A stretch of 64,000 nucleotides of DNA from Mactromeris polynyma (taxonomy: Eukaryota; Mollusca; Bivalvia; Venerida; Mactridae): NCBI GenBank assembly GCA_032209605.1, contig JASFXZ010000001.1:26044619-26108618 (forward strand). The letters run 5' to 3'. The position numbers and the translations under genes were made by a program. Position 1 is the first letter of the stretch, and every line of letters begins with the position of its first letter. Under the pieces are notes generated by a model. That model had not been told where the DNA came from. It saw only the letters and a program-made list of their open reading frames with translations, and ran no database searches. This document shows, piece after piece, positions 22,700 through 33,989 of this stretch.

Positions 22700-23008
22700 A
22701 CTACAAGCATTGCTTGCTGTTAAATATAAACTTCAAGTAACATTAGCGTGATATGCACATACTGACACCGCCTACTTCAATCGTGATTGACAAGCAAAGC
22801 AATATATGCAACCATTTTTTGGGAAACCATATCACTGAAAAGGTCGACAAGACGGTAAGTTATGACAAAAGTAACAGTCATTAATAGATAATCAACGCTT
22901 TGATGACGACCTTGTATGTTCATGCAATGAATTGTTGTGGGTATTGCACAACAGATATAACATGACTACCTAGTAATGCTTTAAATATAACCACGTCAAA
23001 AACATATG
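22700..23008. other. Upstream region of copy D
   Basis: It should contain the copy D promoter. No clear TATA box was found, only TTTATATTTAA-like sequence on the minus strand near 22725. Confidence 0.4.
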
Positions 23009-24109
23009 AGCTATAGATCTAGAACATTCTATTGAGTTTTTTATTCTTCTAATTATTATCATAAGAATGGGATTGTTTGTGATTGGCTGTTTGTCCCCGC
23101 TAGATATGATACATTGTTTGAGGGATCGGTGCATGGGAAACAAGAAAAGATCCATACAATAATATAGAATATCATTGCTGTCTGAACCTGCTTGGGAGGC
23201 TATATATTTATTCGTTCCAATTTACTGACGCAATCGCTTGACAGCAGGTCGATTTCACGGCGGTTGAAAGCTTTGTAGCAAACATTTACTACCCTTAATT
23301 CCTTTTACATTTAACATTGGCAATACTTGTAAGAGTTATACAGAAAATTGTTATTCTAAGATCTATAGCCGAATAAAGAGTGTTAATCAATACAATAAAA
23401 ATATATACCAAAAGGAGGTCATTTCAGCTTGACTCTGCCATGTGAAGACATCAAAGCGTTATGTCAAAACATAATCACATGTTTAAATCTCTTTCGAGCC
23501 GTTCAAGTGAACAATAATAATAATAAACAGAATAGTTGTCTTTTTCCTCCAAAATGTATTGTAATGTTAACCAAAGTAAAGATTTTCATCAGTCGCACTT
23601 AAACTCTATCATTAAATCGAGGGGTTACAGCCAGAATCTACCATCTCCTTCATAAATGTATATGGAGATAACTGGTTTTGGCAACAACTCATCGAAATGA
23701 GTATAGTGTGTTCTCAGTGTGTCTGTATAATTGTACAAAACCAAAATAAATACTGACGTGTACACGTGATAAACGCTTGTATATATGTACCGCATTCTTT
23801 GGAAGGGGCATTCTCATTGCTATATGTTTTATCTTATGATAAAGGTCAGATTGACATATCTTCGTCATAAAAATAGTGTACTGCAAACTTATGTGGAAGC
23901 AATTTTCTGCTGCTTGGATAAAATTAGTATTTTTGTCATGTCTTGCCATTGTGTTTTTGTGTGAGAACCTTTCATTTCATTTTCCACAATATAATATGTA
24001 TTTTACTGTTTAGTATAGGCCTCTCTATTCGATCTTAACTCGGCGATGTTTGACATCACTTGAAAGACTCACAAAATCAGGGAAAGTATCAAATCAGAAC
24101 AAAAAAATA

Positions 24110-24310
24110 TTTTAACTTAAATTATGATCATTTATTTTTTTTCATCGGATTAACAAACATACAAACAGGTAATAGGAAATGTAGACGATATGAATAATAC
24201 AAGTATTGGTATATAATTCACAATATTAGATGCATTACTACTTTTTATCTCTCTTGTGGTAATGTTGCCAATTCCAAATGTCTTTCTAATTGTTTGTCTT
24301 CAACTGCAAT
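24110..24310 (-). other. 3' UTR exon and poly(A) signal of copy C
   Basis: The acceptor TTTTGTTTTCAG ends at 24311, and AATAAA lies at 24131-24136 on the minus strand. The donor AAC|GTAAGT is at 24675, a few bases after the stop codon. Confidence 0.65.
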
Positions 24311-24677
24311 CTGAAAACAAAAAAAACAGCATCAGTGTCTAAGGATTTTGGACGGTTTGTACATAATCACTTGTTATTTTATTTATACATTATTATTCAA
24401 TAACTAGTTTCCGGTAATACAGAATCAACCACAGAGGTACCAAAGTTATCTGGAGTTAAACGCAAACAAGTTTTGTGTACGTAATCATTTGTTAAGCAAA
24501 CTTTAATACCAAACTCCTGAAACTTGTACTAATCCTTTGAATTGCAAGAACAATATATATTTTTAAAGGGTCGAACATTCAACAGAGAAACAGAACGAAT
24601 ATATACAGTTGTTACTGCTCACATGCACTCGAAAATTGCGAATGGTGCTTTATGAATATTTTAACAAATACTTACGT

Positions 24678-25043
24678 TTACATGTACCCTTGTTGAACCG
24701 ATCTTGAGCACACACAATACTTCTCAAGCTTGATATCTCCCGTCGGTAAACGCTTCGGTATGTATTTACACTGCTCATGGAAATGTATCTCAATTCCATT
24801 ATTGAAGTCCTCAACGGGGAGTACACGCTTCAGGTTCCTGTATTTGTTTTCAAAGACACCACACACACAGTCTCTTGCAAGAATGTAAATTTTGCGTTGC
24901 CCTCCGATAATAATGAACGTTTTTATACGTCTAAAGCAACAGCCTGAATAATGACCATCGTGTACTTCTTTACTGTCATTCCACGAGTTCATAAACGCTG
25001 TTTGCCAACCAGGCATTGCATTAATATCAGCCTGTAGTGTCAT
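24678..25043 (-). CDS. Small cysteine-rich protein, family copy C
   Basis: 121 residues; cysteines at 35, 36, 59, 61, 92, 110 and 112 exactly as in copy A. Against copy A, codons 65-112 encode an identical peptide and are nearly identical in DNA, whereas the first 64 codons hold ten amino-acid changes and only about four silent ones by my count. The C-terminus continues past the A stop as SVQQGYM. A TATA box lies at 25125-25131, and the 3' UTR intron follows. Function unknown. Confidence 0.75.
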   Translation of the reverse strand: MTLQADINAMPGWQTAFMNSWNDSKEVHDGHYSGCCFRRIKTFIIIGGQRKIYILARDCVCGVFENKYRNLKRVLPVEDFNNGIEIHFHEQCKYIPKRLPTGDIKLEKYCVCSRSVQQGYM

Positions 25044-25124
25044 TCTTACAAAGTTTGGTGCAATATGCTTTTAATGTCAAGTAGCATGGAATGCAATATA
25101 GCAACATAGAGCTAGTAGGCTTTG

Positions 25125-25131
25125 TTTTATA
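25125..25131 (-). promoter_or_regulatory. TATA box of copy C
   Basis: TATAAAA on the minus strand in the same GGGTATAAAACAAAG context as copy A, about 82 bases before the ATG. Confidence 0.65.
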
Positions 25132-26340
25132 CCCTTCTGCTCGGAAATTTGTTCGTGATATATTTAGAAAATGACGAATTATCTGACGAATATAGCTTTA
25201 GATGTCAAATATAGATCGTGAAACACCCCATTTAAGTGTCTACTGCACTGATTGTGCAATGTTAGGAATTTCCATATAGTGTCGAGACATAAATACTTAC
25301 ACAAAACTTATAAAATGCATAATTGGCCATGGAAATTTGTTATGCAGATTAAACATGCGCAAATACATTTAAGGTATTGCTGAACACCATATGGGAACCC
25401 ATCTTATTAAGTCGTGTGTATATTCTTACGTTGACCTCAAAAGACGTGTCGCTGTATGGTTGGTTAGTTATCGGGTACACATGAATTCGCGTTTAAAGTA
25501 TAGATCAGTATGTAATATTCATAGCGTTTATCTCTGAACTAAGTTGCCGAGACTCAGTTAAATGAAATTGAAATTATGTAACGATGTAATACAAGCCTTG
25601 TTGTAAAAATTTAAACAACAATGCCTAATAAGTAAGTTACTAAAAAGCTACAATGATGTCAAGTACAACCTTTAAACACATGTCTAGGTATGAAAAGGCA
25701 AATATCGTTTCAAAATTTGTATTGTTTTTGTGGTGTTTATGCAACAAATAAGATTTGTGACACCGTTTAATATTTGTTGCAATATACTTTATTTCGTCCA
25801 TGTATCTGTCCATACGATTATGCGATTGCATTGTACCTTCTTGTTCTTCTGTTTTCTCCGATACTTGTTTTTGCCTAAGTTATTGATTTCCTGACAAAGT
25901 GATTTTACACACAATTAATGAAACATTAATTCTACTTCGAAAGAAGACGATCAATAAATGCTTTTGTAGAGTGTGTCGTTTAATCTCTGGACATCTTTTT
26001 GTAATATCAACTGCCGTTATGTTCTGAATTCGACCATTAATAATAAGTATACGTCATAAAAATATTGGTGGGTGTTTATTTGGGAATTTCAGCGGCAAAA
26101 CGTATAAGTGTGAATGGCCCTTGCCGTCATATGGATTGTAGTACTTAAGCTAAAGCTAATTTTTCGTATTAAATTGATGCGCAGTTGTTTGCTATTTCGC
26201 CAACTTTCATAGTATGTATCCGAAGTCTTATGTGAGGAGACAAGTTTTTGTAGGTGCTTGTAACAATGTTACTCTCTCAAATATTTATTAGCAGTAAGAA
26301 ACATAACATGTTATTTGAGAAGTTTCTAACCATGTTGGTG

Positions 26341-27095
26341 TTTAAGATATGTTTAATATTGTTGTGTTTTCACCAGGAGACACCTCACAGAAACCAAATT
26401 ATATAATATATAACTATTTTATGAAATATTTAACGAATGAGTTTGTGACTTTGTATCATAACAATCTAGAAATGGTTCCGACCGTTGAACAAGCTCAGTG
26501 TTATTTGAATTTGTTTTATGTCGACGAAACTCGCCTTGTACCGGCATTTCATAAACACAAAATACAAATCCCTGTATTTACGTGAAAACATTAATTAATT
26601 GTGTAACGTTCATGTGTTTGGTAATGTAACTTATATGTGGTCGATAATTTGAATGTTTATTCACATAGGATTGTTCTCTCATGGTATACATTTTACCATG
26701 TACGTGTATGCTCAAGTTAGTAGTAATATATTTAACTTGCATGTTAAAATTGTTTTCTTTTTGTATATTGAAGTTATGATGAGAATATTTTAAGATTTTA
26801 AAAGTGTAGAGAATACATGTAGTCTTGTTTTAGTTCCTTTCTCGGAGTATACCTCCTTGTCCGTTTGGTATTGTTTTGCCGCCTCCTTGGCTTTGCCCTT
26901 TCTTGTCTTTGTCTAATATGTCTAAGGAAGTTCTTACTTGATTTTTTTTCACTCTTAATTGTGGTAACTCTACGTTGCTGATATTTATGGCAAAATGTTA
27001 AAATGCAACGGAACCATAAATGTACGCATGAGTTTTTTGTGTATCTTTTTTCATAAAATCTCCTAAATATGTTAAATATAACAAAGCAAATCTGA
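26341..27095. other. Downstream flank of copy E, no gene seen
   Basis: 26590-26980 resembles 20730-21470, the downstream flank of copy D, which shows that D and E are also products of an older duplication. Frames here (26349-26585 plus, 26798-27130 minus) are not conserved in the paralogous flanks. Confidence 0.55.
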
Positions 27096-27196
27096 TATAA
27101 AAAGTAACACGATTTATTTCTGTATCTCATAAAACTCCAAATAAAATGTTCAATGTCAAACCTCAGTATTGCAAGTTTTGGGATTATTCAAGTAGC
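27095..27196 (-). other. 3' UTR exon and poly(A) signal of copy E
   Basis: The acceptor TTTTTCTTTTCAG ends at 27197, the exon starts GCTACTTG (compare GCAACTTC in copy D), and AATAAA is at 27113-27118 on the minus strand. Donor ATA|GTAAGT at 27801. Confidence 0.65.
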
Positions 27197-27806
27197 CTGA
27201 AAAGAAAAAGAATAAAGATAATTATTGTTGTGATAACTTTAATTCAAGATCCGTTTTGCTTTCAACTATAGTGTTTACATTTATGATACTTTTTACAGTA
27301 AGAAGTTGCTTGGCGGTTCCATATATTAACTTGATGTTTTACAATGATACTAAACGCCGCCAATGTTGGTATTTTTAAGCTTTGAATTCGGTACTCTTCA
27401 TCGTCATCGAAATTGTAGCTGACGGGTGAATACATTTGCTGTACATGTTGTAATACATCATTCTTTTCTCATTTGATATATTCATTATGCTCACATTTCT
27501 AAGCAATAACTAACACGATACATTTATGTCAAAACGAAATGGATGTGCATGAATATGAATATTTTTTCAGTGTCTGTGCTATGTATGTCACCAACAATGC
27601 GAACGTGTACCTATGACTAAAACATTACTCTGTCACGTATGGCTATGGTCATTTGTCATCCATCTGTGATACATGTCAGCCCCTTGTGGAGGGTTAAGTT
27701 AGGATATGTTTAAATAAGGAATTCTGATGTGATCAACAGAACACCATGAATAACTGAAATAAATTTGTTTGAAATGAGTTGACCAAATAAAAATTACTTA
27801 CTATAG

Positions 27807-28172
27807 TCAGTCTCTGGTATTAGGACAGTAGCAAATTTTTTCCAGTTTGAATGTACCGTCTGGTAGATATTTCTGGTCGTAGCGACATCTTTGCTTTTTG
27901 TCAATATGTATCTCAAGTCCGTTCGTTTTGAAATGCCCAACTGAGATGTATCTCCAACCCTTGTATTTATTTAGCCTGTCTTCTGTTTTAGCTTCACAAG
28001 TACATTTTCTGATCAGAATAAAAAAATTGTACCGAGTTCCATCAATCCGCCAACCTTTCCACTTATGGTAATAGCATTTTTTATGATAATGCGTTTCTGA
28101 CTTGTCTTGTTGAGCCAAAAATAGTGGGCCATCCCATATGTTTAACGTATTGACATCGGCTAATAATCCCAT
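27807..28172 (-). CDS. Small cysteine-rich protein, family copy E
   Basis: 121 residues from a conserved ATG (MGLLAD). Cysteines at 33, 57, 59, 96, 114 and 116: the leading CC pair of the family is reduced to a single cysteine (KKCYY), while CxC, C and CxC are kept. Very basic, with KW, KGW and KYKGW motifs. The TGA at 27807-27809 is followed within ten bases by a GTAAGT donor, so the exon junction is too close to the stop to trigger decay of the transcript. Paralogue of copy D; function unknown. Confidence 0.72.
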   Translation of the reverse strand: MGLLADVNTLNIWDGPLFLAQQDKSETHYHKKCYYHKWKGWRIDGTRYNFFILIRKCTCEAKTEDRLNKYKGWRYISVGHFKTNGLEIHIDKKQRCRYDQKYLPDGTFKLEKICYCPNTRD

Positions 28173-28199
28173 ACTTCGCGTTTAGGCCTGTGTATTTTG

Positions 28200-30030
28200 T
28201 AAATAAAAAATAGAATTCCTGCTTTTAGCGAACGTGACCTTTTAACCGAAAACTGTTCCACCTGACAGCTAGTATTGCTAACTGTAGACTATCAACCATC
28301 CAGCCTACATAACCACATATTGACTTAGATCTTGATCTACCTACCCATATACCCACGTGACTAAAATGTAGTTTTATCATGTCTACATAACTCAAGTCTT
28401 GAATGAACGCTAAAAATGATACCTTGTGACATTTGTGCATTAATGGGTAAACATGAACGAAGAAGTCAAGCAAATATGTCACATACTAAATGCACAGTCA
28501 CTCCAAAAGCAAAAAGACATACAAATATACCAACACATGTTAACTATTTCAAAGGCGAAATGGACTCGATGTACAAGCATAAATAATGGGTGAAATACGA
28601 GTACTGCATAAGAACGGTCAGTTACAAAAACACCACATGAGGTTTAAAATTAGTTTACGAGTGTAGGTATTTTCATGAAAGACGACGACAAGGCTTCATT
28701 AAAAATGTGAACTTTATTTCGCTTAGTTCAATATAGCACTAAAGGTCTTAAAAATCTGATACGTACGACGACAATTTCAATTATTATTGTTTATTCTAGT
28801 ATGTTTGACATATTTCATTGCATTACAACGGTGTTATGTTGTTATGAGTGTAAAAAACATGTCGTGTGAACTGTGGTCGTTGGCTAATTTTAATATCGAG
28901 TCGTTTCTAGATATGTTTCATATGTACATCATTTTGCAGGACACTTATTTAAAAACATGTGTGGCTATTTCAAGTTTTTTTATAAAACTTCATTTTTTTT
29001 CAAATTGTAGTTAAATAACAAGGACTAATGAAGAAAATTAAGTGAGATGCCTAACCTAAGTATGTAATTTTCAGTTGAGAACGCAAACATTAAATCAAAA
29101 GTCGTAACCACTTTATGAAAACACCAGTTTTAAGAAGGTCGACTAGTTAAAACCTAAAAAATAACTATTAATAGGGCATTTACAAATATGAGGAGAGGTA
29201 TGGCACGGGTTTCGGATATTTCCAAATCATAGCCTTGGTAGACGACGTGTTATTATTCTAATATTATCCGTAGTATTACCAGCTATGAGGACACTAAGAT
29301 CGTATTACATCTTAATCCAGAACATTCTATACAGTTTGGTTTTCCAATTTTCGTTTCAATGCGTGTCATCGTTCGATTGGCTGTTTTAACAATGCGTCAC
29401 GAGCTAAATTGTAACAGGATATGTTTGTTGCAATCCGTATAGCTATTCTTGAAAACGAGTACATGTAATATCCCATGAAGATAATAGAACATTTGAATAA
29501 CAAAATAAAAAACTTGCTTAAACCACCTTACACCAGTTTGAGTGAATATGTAGATAACACGTGGTTTGTGTTAAGGTTTACAGTTAGGCGGAGTCGTGAT
29601 ATTTTATTTATACTGGGGATTTTTGTGCTATTTGTACCACAATATAGAGTGACAATGAACATGACTGGGACTTCTAACATCCATGACACTGTTTTCCAAT
29701 GTTCAAATAAAAAAAACGTTTTTTGAGACACTAATTAAACGTTGAAAACTAAATATATAACAATAAAGTAATTTCCCCAAGTTTCGTCTTGGTTTAAGAT
29801 AACACATAATTTATTGAACGTATTGGCGTATCGATTACTGAAATTGTGTCATCTCAGTTGGGAAAACTAGATCATTTCCAACAGTTAAAAATGAAGGGCG
29901 AGTAGCGATATCTATTGCGTCATTCTTACATTTTTTGAAATTGTACAGCCTACAAGGTCATGAATACTTTCGTTTACTATGTATGTACGTTTAGCGCGTG
30001 GTATTTCTATAATTCGCACATTTTACACAG
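28200..30030. other. Unique AT-rich sequence, nothing convincing
   Basis: Short frames at 28225-28482, 28787-29014 and 29475-29726 have no splice signals, conservation or recognisable motifs. The promoter and any 5' exon of the gene at 30049 could lie here, but I could not identify them. Confidence 0.45.
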
Positions 30031-30048
30031 TATTTTTGTTTCTTTTAG

Positions 30049-30788
30049 ATGCCTGTTGTTGAACAAAATAATCAACCTTTACTAATGGCCAAACGACAAA
30101 AGACTGAACAAACGGTGGATGATACCAGCGACAAGAACCCGTCGTTCCCATCGGAGCCATCAGATGTCGCGAAAGCTCTTAGTTTAGCCGTAAACCGTCG
30201 TCCAGATATAAATGAATATAGATGCGACATTGGTGCAGGTATACATACATTTTTGTTGTAACTTCAGTTTTTTTTCATTTAGACACTTTCATATCATTTA
30301 GCTAATTGGTAGTTCATACTTCAATTTAAGGTGAGGTCTGATAATGCTGATTTTTATTTGTCTTATCTATTCCATCACCAATTCTGGAATTCATTCAGTG
30401 TAATTTTGTTTAAGATATAGGCATGTTTTATGACATTCCTTTATACTATAATATTCGTCCATTTCTATTTGTTTTGCATTTATTACAAAACCATGCTATA
30501 TTATATGAATATGCACAAAACTTGTACTTACTACATAAAAATACATTCGCCATTTTAGACATAGACTCATTCCCTGCAATATCACCTCCACTGTCGGACT
30601 CTGAACTTTCTCCAATGACATCACATAAGAAGAAAAAGAAGAAGAAGAAGACCAAACATGAGAAATGCGAAGAAACGACTAAAAGTGACGATAATAAAAC
30701 TGACAGTGTGAACATTGATAAAGATGTTACTTCAAAAACAACTTCTCATTCCAGTAGTGAACACGAATCTGCAATGGATGATTCTTAG
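30049..30788 (+). CDS. Two-exon lysine-rich protein of unknown function
   Basis: Exon 30049-30238 follows a strong acceptor (TTTTTGTTTCTTTTAG) and ends GCAG|GTATAC. Exon 30559-30788 follows CGCCATTTTAG and ends in TAG. Phase 1 is preserved across the 320-bp intron, giving 139 residues from the ATG at 30049. The protein has an early KRQK nuclear-type basic cluster, acidic and serine-rich stretches, a run of eight lysines (KKKKKKKKTKHEK) and a Ser/Glu/Asp-rich tail ending MDDS. It looks like a disordered nuclear or nucleolar protein (inference). The ATG is the first codon after an acceptor, so an upstream exon, untranslated or coding, is expected. I do not recognise the family. Confidence 0.6.
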
Positions 30789-30978
30789 TATGGACATCGT
30801 CAGTGCTATTAGAACTATTGTGGTGTTAAGAACGTATCACTATAAAATCTACTCTGTGACATTTTTTGGTATTTGTGTGTGTTCGTTATGATAGATATAG
30901 TCATTCTAGTGTATAAATGTATTTGTTCAACAACATTTGTGATTTTTTAAATCCGTAGTATTTATATTGGTATCATAT

Positions 30979-33900
30979 ACCATTCTCCCACTCTTACAAT
31001 TAGTAGTTTGTGATATCAATTTATTCAATGTATTTGCCAATTAAAGGGAGAGCAACACAAATGGTTGGCACTTAGTATGCCATATAGTATTTACTCTATT
31101 GTGAAATGACATTTTACAGTTTATAAATGACACACATACACTATCTATCTATTTATCTTTAAAGATTGTTTACAATACTTGAAGGTTAAATCCATGTTTT
31201 CGTTTGGTTCCAGAAGAGAATATGCCTTGAAATGTTTAGTTTTCGTTTATTAATTCAGACTTAGAAATACTTTGTGCATATAAGTAGGTCATCAGCAGTT
31301 AAGGGGAGGCTACTCAATATATATTTCGCACTACATTTTTATATAGGTTCGCTGAAAAAAGTAGTAAAAGGAACAATATATAATATTTTATGTTTCTTTA
31401 TTAATTTTAGTATAATGCGATTGTATATATTCGTTTACATTCCATATGGTAAATAGAAACACATGGGTACGTCTGTAAATAACTACTAAACACTATGTTA
31501 ATACATCTTTTAATCACTTACCATCATTTACTCATATTTACACGGAGGTTCATGATATATTCAATTGTTATAATCGCTAGACTTAATTTTAAAAAATGCA
31601 CAACTGTAAAACGCGGTAAATGCAATACGTATGTACGTGTGGGTTACCATCGGCTGCCACAGTTCTTGGAGTGTATCATAATTTATATGAATTAAGGTAT
31701 TTTTCAAAAGTTATTGCCATGTTGTATATTATACTTAACTTTTATATATGAACATGCAAGCTTACACGATTGAAGGGAGGCTACTCTGACGAATAAGGTT
31801 TTGGAAATGTATACTTAGCATTTGTGTATTTAATATTAAATATATATGAATTAATAATCATACAAGCCGTGTTTGTAAAATTTTAACCGTATTTCAAAAA
31901 TTACACAAACCACATGAATTGTTGCTGTATATAAGCCAATTGTTTTTCCTTCTGTGTACTCCAGTAAAATGTTCCATGGTTCGTATTTTATCAAATACCA
32001 TTCTCCCATTTCTTTTACAATAAATAGTTTGTGATATCAATTTATTCAATGTATTTTGCAAATGAAAGGGAGAGCAACACAAATGGTATTTACTCTATTA
32101 TATAATGACATTTTACAATTTATAAATGACACACACACACACTATCTAGCTATATATATTTAAATATTGTTTACAATAATTGAATCTAAAATTCATGTTA
32201 TCGTATGGTTCCAGAAGAGAATATGCCTTGAAATGGTTTTGTTTCGTTTATTAATGCAGATTTAGAACTACTTCGTGAATATAAGTATGTCATCATCGGT
32301 TAAGGGGAGGCTTCTCAATATATATTTCGCTCTACCTTTTATATATGTGCGCTGAAAAAAGTAGTAAAAGGAACAAAATATGTAATATAACATATTCACT
32401 ATTCTTACTTTTTATACATTCTTTTTCGTTCTTTAATGTCAAACCTTTATTTCTTTCCTAAATAGTTACCTGTTTTTACCCTTTGTTTACAATTCTATTA
32501 TAACTATGAATAACTTTGATCATTTATTCAAATGCGCTACTTTTAAATATTTTCTTTAAGTATGACTTTAGATTAAGTATACTTTATTTAATGAGTAAGT
32601 TTAAAAGAGCAATCGCTGTAGCAAAAAATATTCATGTCAATATTCATCACGCTGTCTGTAATAATTGTAAATTTATTGAATCCTACAGAATTTTTTTACC
32701 ATTCATTTTAGTATAATGTGTTTGTATATATTCATTTACATTCTATTTGGTAGATAGAAACACGTCGCTACATCGTTAAATAACTACTAAACAATATGTA
32801 AATACATCTTTAAATCACTTACCATCATTTACTTATATGAACACGGAGGTTCATTATATACTCAATTGTTATAACCATTAGACTTAACTCTAAATAATGC
32901 ACAACTGTAAAGCTTGGTAAAATCAATACGTATGTACGTGTGGGTTACCATCGGCGGCCACAGTTCTTGGAGTGTATCATTTTTTATATGAATTAACGTA
33001 TTTTTCTATAGTTATTGCCATGTTGTATAATATACTTAAATATTATATATGCACATGCAAGCTTAAACGATTGAAGGGATGCTACTCTGACGAATAAGTT
33101 TTTAGAAATTTATACTTAGCATTTGTGTATTTAATATCTAATGTGTATTAGGATAAATAGATGTGTTTGTAAGATTTTAAACGTATATTAAAAATTACAT
33201 GTACCACTTGAATTGTTGCTGTATATAATCTTTTTATGCCCCCCACTCTGAAAGGGGGGCATATAGATTTGCCCTTGTCCGTCCGTCCGTCCTTCCTTCC
33301 GTCACACAATCTTGTGTCGCTTATATCTCCAAAAGTATATGAGCCAGAGTCATAAAAAATTACAAGAATGTTCACTAGCAAGTACAGTTGTGCACCTGGG
33401 ATTTCATGTTTGGCTGTGCCCAATAAGTGTAAAGTTATGGCCCTTGACTTAGTTAAAATATACCCTACAGAGTAGGAAATATTGTGTCACTCATATCTCC
33501 AAACGTATATGAGCCAGATTCATAAAACTTTACAGGAATGTTCACCAGCATGTGTAGTGGTGCACCTGGGGTTTTGCGTTTGGCTATGCCCAGTATGTGC
33601 AAAGTTATGGCCCTTGACTTAGTTCAAATATAGCCTACAGGGTATGCAATCATGTGTCACGCATATCTACAAAAGAATTTGAGTCAGAGATTTTACAGAA
33701 ATGTTCGACAACCTGTATAGTTGTAAACCTATCTTTTTTGTATGGTTACGCGCAGTAAGTGCAACGTTATGGCCCATGACTTGTCACCATGATCAGTACA
33801 GTTGTTCACTTGGTAATTTTGATACCCATTCACAAAATATGAGCAGAATAATAGCATTTGCTTTTGTGACAAAGGCTGCAAGTGGGGGCATCGTGTCCTA

Positions 33901-33985
33901 TGGACACATTTCTAGTTTTATTTTCCTTCTGTGTGTCCCAGTAAAATGTTCACATGGTTCGTTTTTTATCGATATTTGTTAAAAC
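30979..33985. repeat. Tandem duplication of about 1 kb, second copy interrupted
   Basis: Copy 1 spans about 30979-31997; copy 2 spans 31998-33230 and resumes 33916-33985. Shared markers in order: CCATTCTCCCA, GGGAGAGCAACACAAATGG, CCAGAAGAGAATATGCCTTG, TTAAGGGGAGGCT, GTGTGGGTTACCATCGGC, GACGAATAAG, TTGCTGTATATAA and CCTTCTGTGT. Copy 2 contains an extra stretch of about 300 bp at 32380-32690 and a Helitron-like insertion. No coding function was seen. Confidence 0.85.
33229..33915 (+). mobile_element. Helitron-like non-autonomous element, copy 1
   Basis: The left end has a strong hairpin, TGCCCCCCACTCTGAAAGGGGGGCA. The right end has a GTGTCC-TAT-GGACAC hairpin followed four bases later by CTAG and a T-rich target, the form of a Helitron 3' terminus. 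The inside is about three tandem units of roughly 175-180 bp, each holding ATATGAGCCAGA, GCACCTGGG and TTATGGCCCTTGACTTAGTT. The paralogous empty site is preserved near 31934-31945. Other copies: 49505-49788 (inverted) and 63023-63842. Class assignment is inferred from ends only; no helicase gene is present. Confidence 0.6.
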
Positions 33986-33989
33986 GTTT

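Larger units (their letters stand above)
23009..26340. repeat. Segmental duplication block C
   Basis: The closest copy of block A (6969-12000). It lacks the parts of A equivalent to about 7980-8740 and 10887-11800, the latter including repeat R1. It contains an intact family gene with TATA box, intron and 3' exon. Confidence 0.82.

Noticed and set aside
26798..27130. A basic 110-residue protein on the minus strand
   Set aside because: It runs through the poly(A) signal and 3' exon of the 27.8-kb gene and is broken in the paralogous flank near 21.4 kb.
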